Shown: piece after piece, positions 55,962-64,000 of the stretch
Layout: each line of letters opens with the position of its first letter
Numbering within the stretch: position 1 is the stretch's first letter
Origin: an uncultured Bacteroides sp.
Lineage (GTDB): Bacteria; Bacteroidota; Bacteroidia; Bacteroidales; Bacteroidaceae
NCBI RefSeq assembly: GCF_963677715.1
Contig: NZ_OY782495.1
Location: 2,594,001-2,658,000, forward strand
Direction of reading: 5' to 3'
Length of the DNA stretch: 64,000 nucleotides
Made by a program: the position numbers and the translations under genes
Notes under the pieces: generated by a model
Told to the model about the DNA's origin: nothing
The model's database searches: none
Seen by the model: the letters and a program-made list of their open reading frames with translations, nothing else

Positions 55962-56088
55962 TTTTACTATCACATCTATCACAAAAAACGCTGAGGATAC
56001 TTACTGTAAGTAGTCTCAGCGTGTGATAGTAAAAAATGTCTATCGCTATTTTAACCGTTTTACTATCACTTTTGGCTTATCTATCACA
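55962..56088. repeat. Hairpin with repeated TTTTACTATCAC motifs
   Basis: TTTTACTATCAC occurs at 55962-55973 and 56058-56069 and inverted at 56023-56034. TCTATCACA occurs at 55975-55983 and 56080-56088. In the centre CGCTGAG (55989-55995) pairs with CTCAGCG (56015-56021), and TACTTAC pairs with GTAAGTA inside it. It follows the GH3 gene by 57 bases, so the central hairpin may act as a terminator, but the repeats are unexplained. The rest of the 55905-56384 gap holds no gene. Confidence 0.6.
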
Positions 56089-56223
56089 CTTTTTGCTTGT
56101 ATGTATGGCTAACTGTGTGCGTTTTACTTTTCGAAAACACGGCATTCTTTAGTTGTAATCACGGTAACATTAACTGCATATCACGGCATGCGCTTCTCGT
56201 TTCCCGTTCGGAGTCTCTACAGT

Positions 56224-56279
56224 CCCCACGTGGAAACCGGCGAGTCTCCACGTGGAGTCTCGCCGGTCTCCATATGGGG
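56224..56279. repeat. Nested palindromes with CCACGTGG
   Basis: ACCGGCGAG (56236-56244) pairs with CTCGCCGGT (56259-56267) around the palindrome CCACGTGG (56248-56255). Outside it CCCCACGTGG (56224-56233) partly pairs with CCATATGGGG (56270-56279). It is much richer in GC than its surroundings, and probably a dispersed repeat element. Confidence 0.6.
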
Positions 56280-56384
56280 AACGAGGAGCTTGTGGTTATA
56301 AACAGGGAAAATGCATTCTGAAAGGGAAGTATCAGAGCAGTCAAATATACAAAATAAATAGGTTATTTATGGATAATGAATGCC

Positions 56385-56744
56385 TTATTTCTTAGCGAAT
56401 AACGGTTGCAATAGTTTGGGAATCACTACTTTGTCACATTCCAAGTCTTCTAGCCGCTTCTCTCCGGCTGCCGTCAGGCTGAAAAACATCTGGCGTTTAT
56501 CCGTAGCACCTAGGGTACGTTCTATTAATGCTTTTTCTTCAACCGAACGAATCACTTTAGATGTGTGTGAGGTTTTCATTTCGGTTCGCTCGGCTATGGA
56601 ACTGGAAGTCAATGGCGTTTGTGCTTCATGTAGCGTACAGAGAACCATCGCTTCATTGAGTGAGATTTGATATGCTTGCTCAAACTCTTCTTCAAAAGAA
56701 GAGATTGCTTTACAAATATCTCGCATGGTGCATATTGATTTCAT
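56385..56744 (-). CDS. MarR-family transcriptional regulator
   Basis: The product is a winged-helix protein: LNEAMVLCTLHEAQTPLTSSSIAERTEMKTSHTSKVIRSVEEKALIER is the recognition region, followed by the wing (TDKRQMFFSLTAAGEKRLE). The ATG at 56742-56744 (MKSICTMRD) gives 119 residues and is preferred over the lysine-rich upstream extension to 56801. MarR proteins sense small ligands or oxidants. It may govern the adjacent nitroreductase, which lies 134 bases further along the opposite flank of its start and is transcribed in the same direction. Confidence 0.85.
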   Translation of the reverse strand: MKSICTMRDICKAISSFEEEFEQAYQISLNEAMVLCTLHEAQTPLTSSSIAERTEMKTSHTSKVIRSVEEKALIERTLGATDKRQMFFSLTAAGEKRLEDLECDKVVIPKLLQPLFAKK

Positions 56745-56934
56745 ACTCGTTCGTCTTTTTCTTTTTTTATAATATAAATGCTTACTGAGTGGTGATGGCA
56801 CTTCCCGTGAAAGCCGGCTTAAAAGTTACGTAAATATTCGGTATGTCGGGTAGCTGGGGCTGAGGTAAAAAGGCATGTTGATCAAGGTTTATGAACCCGG
56901 ATGCACATGCCTTTTTAAGGTAATGATTGTCTTC

Positions 56935-57570
56935 CTATTTTATTTCAAAAGTAAACTCGTCTTTCGGATGGCGGATTTTTGCTAATTTGGATAACCAATC
57001 GTTGCTCTCGTCACGATAACCGATAGGTAGCATGAGTACACTTTTCAGTCCCTTGGATTTAAGTTCCAATAATTCATCTAATTGTGCAGTATCGAAGCCT
57101 TCCATTGGCGTTGAATCGACCTTTAGTACAGCTGCCTCTGCCATGGCAAAACTCATCCCGATGTAAGCTTGGCGTGCTGTATGCGCAAAGTTTTCTGCCG
57201 CAGTCTGCTTTAGATAAATTTCTTTCAGCCTATCGGTGTAATTTTTGTATTTATCTGCCGGTTGGTTACGTCCTTGTGTTATTAGAGAATAGATGTGATT
57301 AATTCTCTCTTCTGTATATCTGTCCCATGCAGCAAATACTAGTAGGTGCGAACAGTCCGCAACAATAGTTTGACCGAAAGCAATAGGTAGAATTTTGTCT
57401 TTAAGCTCTTGATTGGTAATCGTTATTACCTTAAAAGGCTGTAACCCTGAAGATGTAGGGGCTAGCCAGGCTGCTTCTACTATTTTATCAACTAAAGATT
57501 GTTCTACTTTTTTTGATGTATCGAACTTCTTGGTGGCATAACGCCATTCAAAATCATTTAATAAACTCAT
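56935..57570 (-). CDS. NfsB-like NAD(P)H nitroreductase
   Basis: The 211-residue flavoprotein has the nitroreductase pattern: FEWRYATKKFD at the N-terminus (FMN phosphate-binding Arg), WLAPTSSGLQPFKVI, and the C-terminal LKSVLMLPIGYRDESNDWLSKLAKIRHPKDEF. It reduces nitroaromatics, quinones or similar electrophiles with FMN in the cytoplasm. The substrate is unknown. It ends 134 bases upstream of the marR start and is transcribed toward it, so a shared control is possible. Confidence 0.92.
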   Translation of the reverse strand: MSLLNDFEWRYATKKFDTSKKVEQSLVDKIVEAAWLAPTSSGLQPFKVITITNQELKDKILPIAFGQTIVADCSHLLVFAAWDRYTEERINHIYSLITQGRNQPADKYKNYTDRLKEIYLKQTAAENFAHTARQAYIGMSFAMAEAAVLKVDSTPMEGFDTAQLDELLELKSKGLKSVLMLPIGYRDESNDWLSKLAKIRHPKDEFTFEIK

Positions 57571-57708
57571 AATAAGGTTTTTAATGTATTAATGGAAAAT
57601 AGATGTGCCTGTTTTATATAGAAGACATGCACATTTCATGTCTAAAACGTGCATGTCTCTGAAAAGTTTATCGCAGACGGTTTTTTACCGAAAGCGTTTT
57701 TCTTTTTT

Positions 57709-60147
57709 TTAAATAAATAAATTAATGTTAGCATTGTCGGCACGTTCCATGTAAGTAGCCACCCCGCCTACAGTCACTTCGTCCAACATTTCTTCCCGTT
57801 TTACGCCCATCACGTCCATAGACATTTGGCAGGCAATAAATTCCACTCCATTCTCTAATGCTTGTTCGCGAAGCGATTCCAAAGAGTCGATGCCTTTACG
57901 ATGCATGATGTAGCGCATCATTTTGCCACCCATGCCGCCCATACTCATCTTCGAAAGCTTCAGACTCTGTGAACTTGCGGGAAGCATCATGCCAAACATT
58001 TTGCCGAAAATATCTTTGTCGACATTGGGCTTGTGCAATTTCTTGATAACATTTAATCCCCAGAAGGTGAAGAAGATGGTTACTTTTTGTCCGGTAGCCG
58101 AGGCGCCGTTTGCCAATACAAAAGTGGCCAAAGCTTTGTCCAGATCATCGCTAAACATGATAAATGTTTTCCCTTTGCCGTCGCAGGAACTAAGTAGTTT
58201 GCAGGCCTTCGGCTCTTCTTTTTCGATAATGGTAACGGATTTACCCCCCACTGCTTCTTGAGAAACCAAACGATTGCCGGTAGAATTGCACCAGGCAGCT
58301 GCATCGCGCAGAAAGCCCGGATCGGTAGCAATAATTTCTATTTGTTCGCCGGGCACAAGCGTATCTACTACTTTCTTCATTTTGAGAATGGGGCCCGGGC
58401 ATTGCAGTCCGCAAGCATCTATATGAACTATTTTCGTTTCCGGCTTAGTGGTGTCGGGTGCCGGTTCTTCTGTTAATGGCGTTTGCTTGTGCTGTTTCAC
58501 AGGCGCCATAGCCGCACTATAAGTTTTATATCCTCCCGAAAGATTTCTGGCGTTGGGGAATCCGTGTTGGGTAAGAATGCGATATGCAAGGTATCCTCTT
58601 AAGCCCACGGCACAATAAATATACACCGGTTTGTCGGTCGGTATCTCATTCAAATGGTTGCGCAGTTCGTCCAATGGAATGTTTATTGCATTCGGAAGTG
58701 CTCCGAGTGCAAACTCATCGACAGTGCGAACGTCGAGCAAGAAAACCTCTTCGGGTTTTGCATCGCGCACTTCCCGCCAGTAAACGGGTTGCATCTTTTG
58801 GGTAAGTATGTTTTCGGCCACATATCCGGCTATGGCTACTGGATCTTTGGCCGAAGAGAAAGGAGGAGCATAAGCTTGCTCTACTTCCATGAGGTCGGAT
58901 ATTGTGCCCTGGCGTTTTATAATTAGTGCGATTTCATCAATGCGCTTATCTACTCCGTCATAACCCACTATTTGCCCACCGTAAAGGCGACCGCTTTGTT
59001 TGTCGAAAGTAATTTTAATGCTTAGCTGCAGTGCATTCGGATAATAGCCTGCATGAGAAGAAGCATGTGTGGTAGATGATAGAAAGGCAATGCCTTCTTG
59101 ATTTAACCGTTTGGCCGGCAGTCCGGTAGATGCCACGGTAATATCGAAAACTTTAGCAATGGAAGTTCCGATGGAACCTTCGTATTTTTGTTTGTTGCCA
59201 AGGAGTATATTGTCTGCCACGATGCGTCCCTGGCGGTTTGCCGGTCCGGCCAGATAATTGAGCCACGGCTTTCCGGTAATGGGATGTGGAAACTCAATGA
59301 CATCACCGATGGCGTAGATTGATTTGTCGGATGTTTGCAGATATTCATCTACCTGAACCCCTCCGGCAATGCCGATGGTCAGTCCGGCTTCTCTGGCCAA
59401 AGCTGTTTCCGGCTTAACGCCGATGGATAGTATCACAATGTCCGCACCTATCGATTGTCCGTCTTTAAATACCACTTCGATGCTGCGATTATCTTTTTTG
59501 AACGAAGCAACCGCCTGTTCCAGATAAAGATTCACCCCCTTCTCCATCAGATGTTGGTGTACCAGTGCAGCCATAGAAAAGTCAATGGGTGCCATTACCT
59601 GGTTTCCCATCTCTACAATAGACACTGTAGCTCCCAGAGCCTGCAAATTTTCAGCCATCTCGAGGCCGATAAATCCGGCGCCAACTACCACTGCCCGCTT
59701 CACTTCGTGCGTGTTGAGGTAAGTTTTAATCTGATCCGTGTCGTTCACGTTTCTCAGTGTGAAAATACCTTCGGAGTCAATGCCCGGAAGTGGCGGACGT
59801 ACGGGAGAGGCTCCGGTGGAGATAACCAGCTTGTCATAAGCCTCGTAATATTCACTACCATCACTGCGACGTATCCTTATTTGTTTTTGTCCCTTATTAA
59901 TCGCAGTTACTTCATTTTCCGTTCGCACATCTACTTTGAAACGAGTCGAAAAAGACTGGGGAGTCTGCACAAATAGTTTTTCGCGTTCGGTAATGACATT
60001 TCCAATGTAATAAGGCAACCCGCAGTTGGCGTAAGAAATGTATTTCCCTTTCTCCAAAAGGATAATTTCAGCCGTTTCATCTACTCTTCTGATACGTGCA
60101 GCCGTGGTTGCTCCTCCGGCAACGCCTCCAATGATAATGATCTTCAT
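57709..60147 (-). CDS. CoA-disulfide reductase/rhodanese/TusA/DsrE fusion protein
   Basis: An 812-residue fusion of four sulfur-handling modules. Residues 1-450 are a pyridine-nucleotide disulfide oxidoreductase of the CoA-disulfide-reductase type (FAD site IIIGGVAGGATTAARIRR; Cys42 in SYANCGLPYYIG; dimerisation domain). Residues 460-555 are a rhodanese domain with Cys512 in YIYCAVGLR. Residues 570-640 are a TusA/SirA domain with Cys579 and Cys583 in CGLQCPGP. Residues 655-812 are a DsrE/DsrF-like domain (TFIMFSDDLDKALATFVLANGA). It may reduce polysulfide or CoA persulfide and pass sulfur between domains. No partner genes lie beside it. Confidence 0.92.
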   Translation of the reverse strand: MKIIIIGGVAGGATTAARIRRVDETAEIILLEKGKYISYANCGLPYYIGNVITEREKLFVQTPQSFSTRFKVDVRTENEVTAINKGQKQIRIRRSDGSEYYEAYDKLVISTGASPVRPPLPGIDSEGIFTLRNVNDTDQIKTYLNTHEVKRAVVVGAGFIGLEMAENLQALGATVSIVEMGNQVMAPIDFSMAALVHQHLMEKGVNLYLEQAVASFKKDNRSIEVVFKDGQSIGADIVILSIGVKPETALAREAGLTIGIAGGVQVDEYLQTSDKSIYAIGDVIEFPHPITGKPWLNYLAGPANRQGRIVADNILLGNKQKYEGSIGTSIAKVFDITVASTGLPAKRLNQEGIAFLSSTTHASSHAGYYPNALQLSIKITFDKQSGRLYGGQIVGYDGVDKRIDEIALIIKRQGTISDLMEVEQAYAPPFSSAKDPVAIAGYVAENILTQKMQPVYWREVRDAKPEEVFLLDVRTVDEFALGALPNAINIPLDELRNHLNEIPTDKPVYIYCAVGLRGYLAYRILTQHGFPNARNLSGGYKTYSAAMAPVKQHKQTPLTEEPAPDTTKPETKIVHIDACGLQCPGPILKMKKVVDTLVPGEQIEIIATDPGFLRDAAAWCNSTGNRLVSQEAVGGKSVTIIEKEEPKACKLLSSCDGKGKTFIMFSDDLDKALATFVLANGASATGQKVTIFFTFWGLNVIKKLHKPNVDKDIFGKMFGMMLPASSQSLKLSKMSMGGMGGKMMRYIMHRKGIDSLESLREQALENGVEFIACQMSMDVMGVKREEMLDEVTVGGVATYMERADNANINLFI

Positions 60148-60247
60148 GTGTTTATTACTTTTTATCGATAAATAGTTTCTGCCGGAAATAACAACCGGAT
60201 GCTATTAATTGTTTTGGAAGTGAATCAAAGAATTTAAAGGAAACTCA

Positions 60248-60255
60248 TATCTTTG
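60248..60255 (+). promoter_or_regulatory. Possible promoter (-7 box) of the sigma-54 regulator
   Basis: TATCTTTG, 71 bases before the start codon, fits TAnnTTTG. No good upstream box was seen. Confidence 0.35.
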
Positions 60256-60325
60256 TGCACTTAATGTTTTTCTATAAGCTCTATCTGTATTGTTTTTATT
60301 CTAGAATTTAAAATGGCAGAAAAGA

Positions 60326-61675
60326 ATGAATAAAGTTCTTATAGTAGATGATGAAAATCAGATTCGTGTTCTTCTTGTCCGTATGATGGAATTGGAAGGA
60401 TATGAGGTGTTTCAGGCAAGTGATTGTAAAACAGCACTGAAGCAAGCGGAACTGCATGTGCCCGATGTGGCTCTGTGTGATGTTTTTATGCCCGACGGGA
60501 ATGGCGTGGAACTTGTTTCTTCTCTTAAAAAAGTAGCTCCCCGTATGGAGATTATTCTGCTTACTGCCCATGGAAACATTGCAGACGGAGTGCAGGCTAT
60601 AAAGAATGGAGCCTTTGACTACATAACCAAAGGGGATGATAATAATAAGATAATTCCGCTAGTGAGCCGGGCTGTAGAGAAAGTCCGAATGAATGCACGC
60701 TTAGAGAAATTAGAGAAAAAAGTGGGGCAACTCTATTCGTTTGATTCAATAACAGGAGATTCCAAACCTATAAAAGAAGCTATTTTGTTGGCACAAAAAG
60801 TGGCGGTGACAAATGTTCCTGTGTTGCTAACAGGCGAAACCGGCACAGGGAAAGAGGTTTTTGCTCAGGCCATACACTATGCGGGCAAGCGTTGCAAAAA
60901 TAACTTCGTAGCGGTGAACTGTTCTTCTTTCAGCAAAGAGTTGCTCGAAAGTGAGATGTTTGGTTACAAGGCTGGGTCGTTTACCGGTGCCTTGAAAGAT
61001 AAAAAAGGACTTTTTGAGGAGGCCAATAACGGGAGTATCTTCTTAGACGAAATAGGAGAGATGGCTTTCGAATTGCAAGCTAAGTTATTGCGTATACTTG
61101 AAACGGGCGAATACATAAAGATTGGCGAAACGAAACCGACTCTGGTAAATGTACGCATTATAGCGGCTACGAACCGTAATCTGGCTGAAGAGATCATCTC
61201 CGGCCGTTTTCGCGAAGATTTGTTTTACCGCTTGTCTGTTTTCCAAATTCATTTGCCTCCTCTTCGCGAAAGGCTTGGAGATATAAGGAAATTGGCAGAA
61301 GCTTTTGTGAGTAGTTTCTCTCAGGAAATGGGATATTCCGATTGTGAGATTACCCCGGATTTCTTTCGGGCACTCGAGCAACAGCCTTGGAAAGGAAATA
61401 TCCGTGAACTCCGGAATGTGATTGAACGAAGCTTGATTGTGTGCAACGGCAAGCAGCTGACCTTAGAAGACCTCCCGCTGGAAATTCAGCATAGCTCTAA
61501 TGAAAGGCTGGATGAAGCAACGATTTCGAACTTTGAACTATCTGCCATGGAAAAGAGGCACATTGTACGGGTGCTGGAGTATACGCATGGAAACAAAACC
61601 GAAACGGCTCGCCTACTGAAGATAGGTCTTACTACTCTATACCGTAAAATTGAAGAATATAAAATAAGTGATTAA
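60326..61675 (+). CDS. Sigma-54-dependent response regulator
   Basis: The 449-residue NtrC-type regulator has a receiver domain (acidic Asp8/Asp9, phosphoacceptor Asp52 in LCDVFMPDG, Thr80, Lys102), an AAA+ domain with Walker A GETGTGKE (170-177), the sigma-54 contact loop GSFTGA (217-222, with Ser in place of the usual Ala) and Walker B IFLDEIGE (238-245), and a Fis-type helix-turn-helix at 420-445 (NKTETARLLKIGLTTLYRKI). No kinase gene lies upstream. It is followed after 200 bases by kdpF-kdpA-kdpB and probably controls them. Confidence 0.95.
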   Translation: MNKVLIVDDENQIRVLLVRMMELEGYEVFQASDCKTALKQAELHVPDVALCDVFMPDGNGVELVSSLKKVAPRMEIILLTAHGNIADGVQAIKNGAFDYITKGDDNNKIIPLVSRAVEKVRMNARLEKLEKKVGQLYSFDSITGDSKPIKEAILLAQKVAVTNVPVLLTGETGTGKEVFAQAIHYAGKRCKNNFVAVNCSSFSKELLESEMFGYKAGSFTGALKDKKGLFEEANNGSIFLDEIGEMAFELQAKLLRILETGEYIKIGETKPTLVNVRIIAATNRNLAEEIISGRFREDLFYRLSVFQIHLPPLRERLGDIRKLAEAFVSSFSQEMGYSDCEITPDFFRALEQQPWKGNIRELRNVIERSLIVCNGKQLTLEDLPLEIQHSSNERLDEATISNFELSAMEKRHIVRVLEYTHGNKTETARLLKIGLTTLYRKIEEYKISD

Positions 61676-61722
61676 CGTCGCTTCCGCACTTTTTCCATAA
61701 TAGCATGAACCCTATCAAAATG

Positions 61723-61757
61723 AAAAGGTCTCTTTGTTGAAGCAAAGAGGCCTTTTT
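61723..61757 (+). terminator. Terminator after the sigma-54 regulator
   Basis: AAAAGGTCTCTTTG (61723-61736) pairs with CAAAGAGGCCTTTTT (61743-61757) around TTGAAG, with a T run on the 3' side. It suggests that kdp has its own promoter. Confidence 0.8.
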
Positions 61758-61803
61758 GTATTATTTACCTGATATTCAGAGTGCTAAGCTGATTGTATCG
61801 TTT

Positions 61804-61819
61804 TTGGCACACATTTCGA
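61804..61819 (+). promoter_or_regulatory. Weak candidate sigma-54 promoter of kdp
   Basis: TTGGCAC at 61804-61810 is a perfect -24 box. The -12 region reads TTTCGA where TTGC is expected, so the match is only partial. It lies 56 bases before kdpF and beyond the terminator of the regulator gene, the right place for such a promoter. Confidence 0.35.
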
Positions 61820-61874
61820 TCATAGATATGCAGATAAGACTGATGAGTTAGATTTTAAGGAGAAAAAGATTATT

Positions 61875-61955
61875 ATGTATACTGCATTACTTGTATTAGG
61901 GATTGCTGTTTTCGGCTATTTGGTGTATGTGCTTCTTAAGCCCGAAAGGTTTTAA
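61875..61955 (+). CDS. kdpF: Potassium-transporting ATPase small subunit KdpF
   Basis: A 26-codon frame, MYTALLVLGIAVFGYLVYVL with LKPERF, stops at 61953-61955. One membrane helix with the C-terminal xxPERF motif is the KdpF pattern; KdpF stabilises the Kdp complex. It is preceded by AAGGAGAAA, and kdpA follows after 18 bases. Confidence 0.92.
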   Translation: MYTALLVLGIAVFGYLVYVLLKPERF

Positions 61956-61973
61956 TTTTAGATTAGTAAAACG

Positions 61974-63680
61974 ATGAATACAGAATTATTAGGAGTAGGC
62001 CTGCAGGTTATTCTGATGCTGGCATTGAGCTATCCATTAGGAAAATACATTGCCCGGGTATATAAAGGAGAGAAAACCTGGTTGGATTTTATGCTTCCGC
62101 TTGAGAAGTTATTATATAAGGTATGTGGCATCAATGCCGATGAGGAAATGGGTTGGAAGACTTTTTTGAAGTCAATGCTTATTTTAAATGCGTTTTGGTT
62201 TGTTTGGGGCATGATATTTCTCATGGCTCAGGGTTGGCTCCCATTAAATCCGGATGTGAACGGGGGACAGACTTTCGATCAGGCTTTTAACACCAGTATT
62301 AGTTTTCTGGTAAATTGCAACTTACAACACTATAGTGGCGAGAGCGGGCTGACTTATTTTACGCAGTTGTTTGTTATCATGCTTTTTCAGTTTATTGCAG
62401 CTGCTACGGGCATGGCTGCTATGGCTGGAATGATGAGGTCGATGGCAGTGAAAACCACAAAGACAATAGGTAACTTCTGGTACTTTCTGGTAAGAAGTTG
62501 CACTCGAATATTAGTACCTCTTGCTCTTATTTTGGGTTTTATCTTTATTCTGCAAGGAGTGCCGATGGGTTTCAATGGTCAAATGAAGATTACTACGCTC
62601 GAAGGGAGAGAACAAATGGTTTCACAAGGACCTGTTGCGGCTATTGTTCCTATCAAGCAGTTGGGCACAAACGGTGGAGGTTTCTTTGGGGCCAATTCTT
62701 CTCATCCGCTGGAGAATCCTACCTATTTTACCAATATAGTTGAAAATTGTGCTATTATGCTCCTACCGATGGCAATGGTATTGGCGTTCGGTTTTTATGT
62801 AAAGCGAAAGAAATTGGCTTATAGTATCTTTGGGGTAATGTTGTTCGCTTATTTAGTGGGTGCAGTTGCTATGATTTATCAGGAGACTAATGGCAATCCG
62901 CGAATAGATGCAATGGGCATTGCTCAGAAAAATGGTTCGATGGAGGGAAAAGAAATACGCTTCGGCGCAGCTTCCACCGCTTTATGGGGCGCTAGTACTA
63001 CCGCAACTTCCAATGGTTCGGTCAATGGTATGCACGATAGCATGATGCCGCTCTCGGGAACCGTTGAGATGCTCAACATGCAGATCAATACCTGGTTTGG
63101 CGGTGTAGGGGTTGGGTGGATGAATTACTATACATTCATTATCATGGCTGTGTTTATTAGCGGTCTGATGGTGGGACGCACACCTGAATTTTTAGGCAAA
63201 AAGGTGGAAGCTAAGGAGATGAAAATTGCTACGATAGTGGTACTGTTGCATCCATTTCTAATTCTTGCGGGTACGGCATTGGCCGGTTATCTTTTTGTTC
63301 ACGCCCCCGGGTTTGTAGGGAGTGAAGGTGGATGGCTCAATAATTCGGGATCGCATGGATTGAGTGAGATGCTTTATGAGTTTACATCCTCTGCGGCCAA
63401 CAACGGTTCGGGCTTTGAAGGCTTAGGCGATAATACGCCTTTCTGGAATTATGCTTGTGGCATCGTGTTGCTTCTTGGACGTTTTGTTCCGATCATAGGA
63501 CAGATAGCCATTGCGGGATTTTTGGCGGAAAAGAAGTTTATACCCGAGAGTGCAGGTACGCTCAGAACAGATACGAGCACCTTCGGAATAATGACGTTTG
63601 CCGTTATATTGATTGTGGCAGCCCTTTCTTTCTTTCCGGTATTGGCCCTGAGCTCTATTGCCGAGCACCTAAGCTTATAA
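61974..63680 (+). CDS. kdpA: Potassium-transporting ATPase subunit KdpA
   Basis: The 568-residue KdpA is the K+-selective channel-like subunit. Pore-loop regions can be read in SFLVNCNLQHYSGESGLTYFTQL, KQLGTNGGGFFGANSSHPLENPT, and TSSAANNGSGFEGLGDNTPFWN, with GGFFG and NNGS as hallmark residues. About ten membrane helices are evident. Length is normal. Confidence 0.97.
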   Translation: MNTELLGVGLQVILMLALSYPLGKYIARVYKGEKTWLDFMLPLEKLLYKVCGINADEEMGWKTFLKSMLILNAFWFVWGMIFLMAQGWLPLNPDVNGGQTFDQAFNTSISFLVNCNLQHYSGESGLTYFTQLFVIMLFQFIAAATGMAAMAGMMRSMAVKTTKTIGNFWYFLVRSCTRILVPLALILGFIFILQGVPMGFNGQMKITTLEGREQMVSQGPVAAIVPIKQLGTNGGGFFGANSSHPLENPTYFTNIVENCAIMLLPMAMVLAFGFYVKRKKLAYSIFGVMLFAYLVGAVAMIYQETNGNPRIDAMGIAQKNGSMEGKEIRFGAASTALWGASTTATSNGSVNGMHDSMMPLSGTVEMLNMQINTWFGGVGVGWMNYYTFIIMAVFISGLMVGRTPEFLGKKVEAKEMKIATIVVLLHPFLILAGTALAGYLFVHAPGFVGSEGGWLNNSGSHGLSEMLYEFTSSAANNGSGFEGLGDNTPFWNYACGIVLLLGRFVPIIGQIAIAGFLAEKKFIPESAGTLRTDTSTFGIMTFAVILIVAALSFFPVLALSSIAEHLSL

Positions 63681-63730
63681 TGAATATTGTGTGGCAAAGC
63701 GTATAGAATCGTTTAAAAGTAAAAGTGATT

Positions 63731-64000
63731 ATGAAAGATAATAAATCGGCTTCTTTATTTCCAAAGAAGCAAGTGATAGAAAGCTTTAAGCAATCGTTCG
63801 TGAAACTAGACCCGCGAGCAATGATAAAAAATCCGATAATGTTTACTGTGGAAGTAGCTACATTGGTTATGCTTCCGGTTATGCTATATTCCATAAGTAA
63901 CAGCTCACAAGGTTCATTCGGATACAATTTTGTGGTGTTTCTGGTGCTGTTCATTACCCTGCTGTTTGCCAATTTTGCGGAAGCTATAGCCGAAGCACGT
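63731..64000 (+). CDS. kdpB: Potassium-transporting ATPase subunit KdpB, N-terminal part (partial)
   Basis: The first 90 codons of the P-type ATPase subunit: a basic N-terminus, then LDPRAMIKNPIMFTVEVATLVMLPVML and the conserved start of membrane helix 2 ending FANFAEAIAEAR. The gene runs off the window. It starts 50 bases after kdpA. Confidence 0.96.
   Translation, partial: MKDNKSASLFPKKQVIESFKQSFVKLDPRAMIKNPIMFTVEVATLVMLPVMLYSISNSSQGSFGYNFVVFLVLFITLLFANFAEAIAEAR

Overview
The window reads as a chromosomal segment of a Bacteroidales bacterium, most likely Bacteroides or a close relative. The grounds are the protein sequences (EF-G, L17, AsnRS, PurB, DUF5686, Rex), the lack of conventional -35/-10 boxes, and several good matches to the Bacteroidetes promoter (TTTG, about 19 bases, TAnnTTTG). 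No alignment or database search was run; all names come from reading the translations.

Layout. Bases 1-16715 hold the str/S10/spc/alpha ribosomal supercluster on the plus strand: end of rpsG, fusA, then rpsJ to rplQ with secY, infA and rpoA. The map gene usually found between secY and infA in Bacteroides is replaced by a 361-base gap. Bases 27294-30047 hold a second ribosomal operon on the minus strand (rplM-rpsI-rpsB-tsf). The two operons converge, and the 10.5 kb between them is mobile DNA.

Mobile region (16822-27293). It is a set of nested insertions that can be unpicked base by base. An IS3-family remnant was hit by an IS66-family element (8-base duplication TATTTACA). That element's left end was hit by an IS21-family element (6-base duplication GTTAAC). 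Its istA gene was in turn hit by a 3.5 kb element carrying three overlapping tyrosine recombinase genes, a recombinase-in-trio (RIT) element. Removing each insertion restores the terminal repeat or reading frame beneath it. Beside the nest lie a fragment of a second RIT element, a 266-base internally deleted IS21 derivative and loose IS66-type ends. The unusual paired repeats at the RIT ends are the most interesting feature.

Bases 30477-64000 are ordinary chromosome. They hold asnS, an RluB-type pseudouridine synthase with a long repetitive Arg/Asn/Gly tail, and purB. Next comes a NEW3-domain membrane protein with an ABC-2 exporter, a SUI1/YciH protein, a DUF5686 outer-membrane protein, rex, an FAH-family enzyme and ispF. 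A five-gene MacB/TolC-type efflux operon follows, then a ROK sugar kinase, rplS, and a 5'-nucleotidase split into two genes in reversed order. After these come a GH3/beta-lactamase fusion, a MarR regulator, a nitroreductase, and an 812-residue CoA-disulfide-reductase/rhodanese/TusA/DsrE fusion. A sigma-54 response regulator lies directly upstream of kdpF-kdpA-kdpB, which runs off the end of the window.
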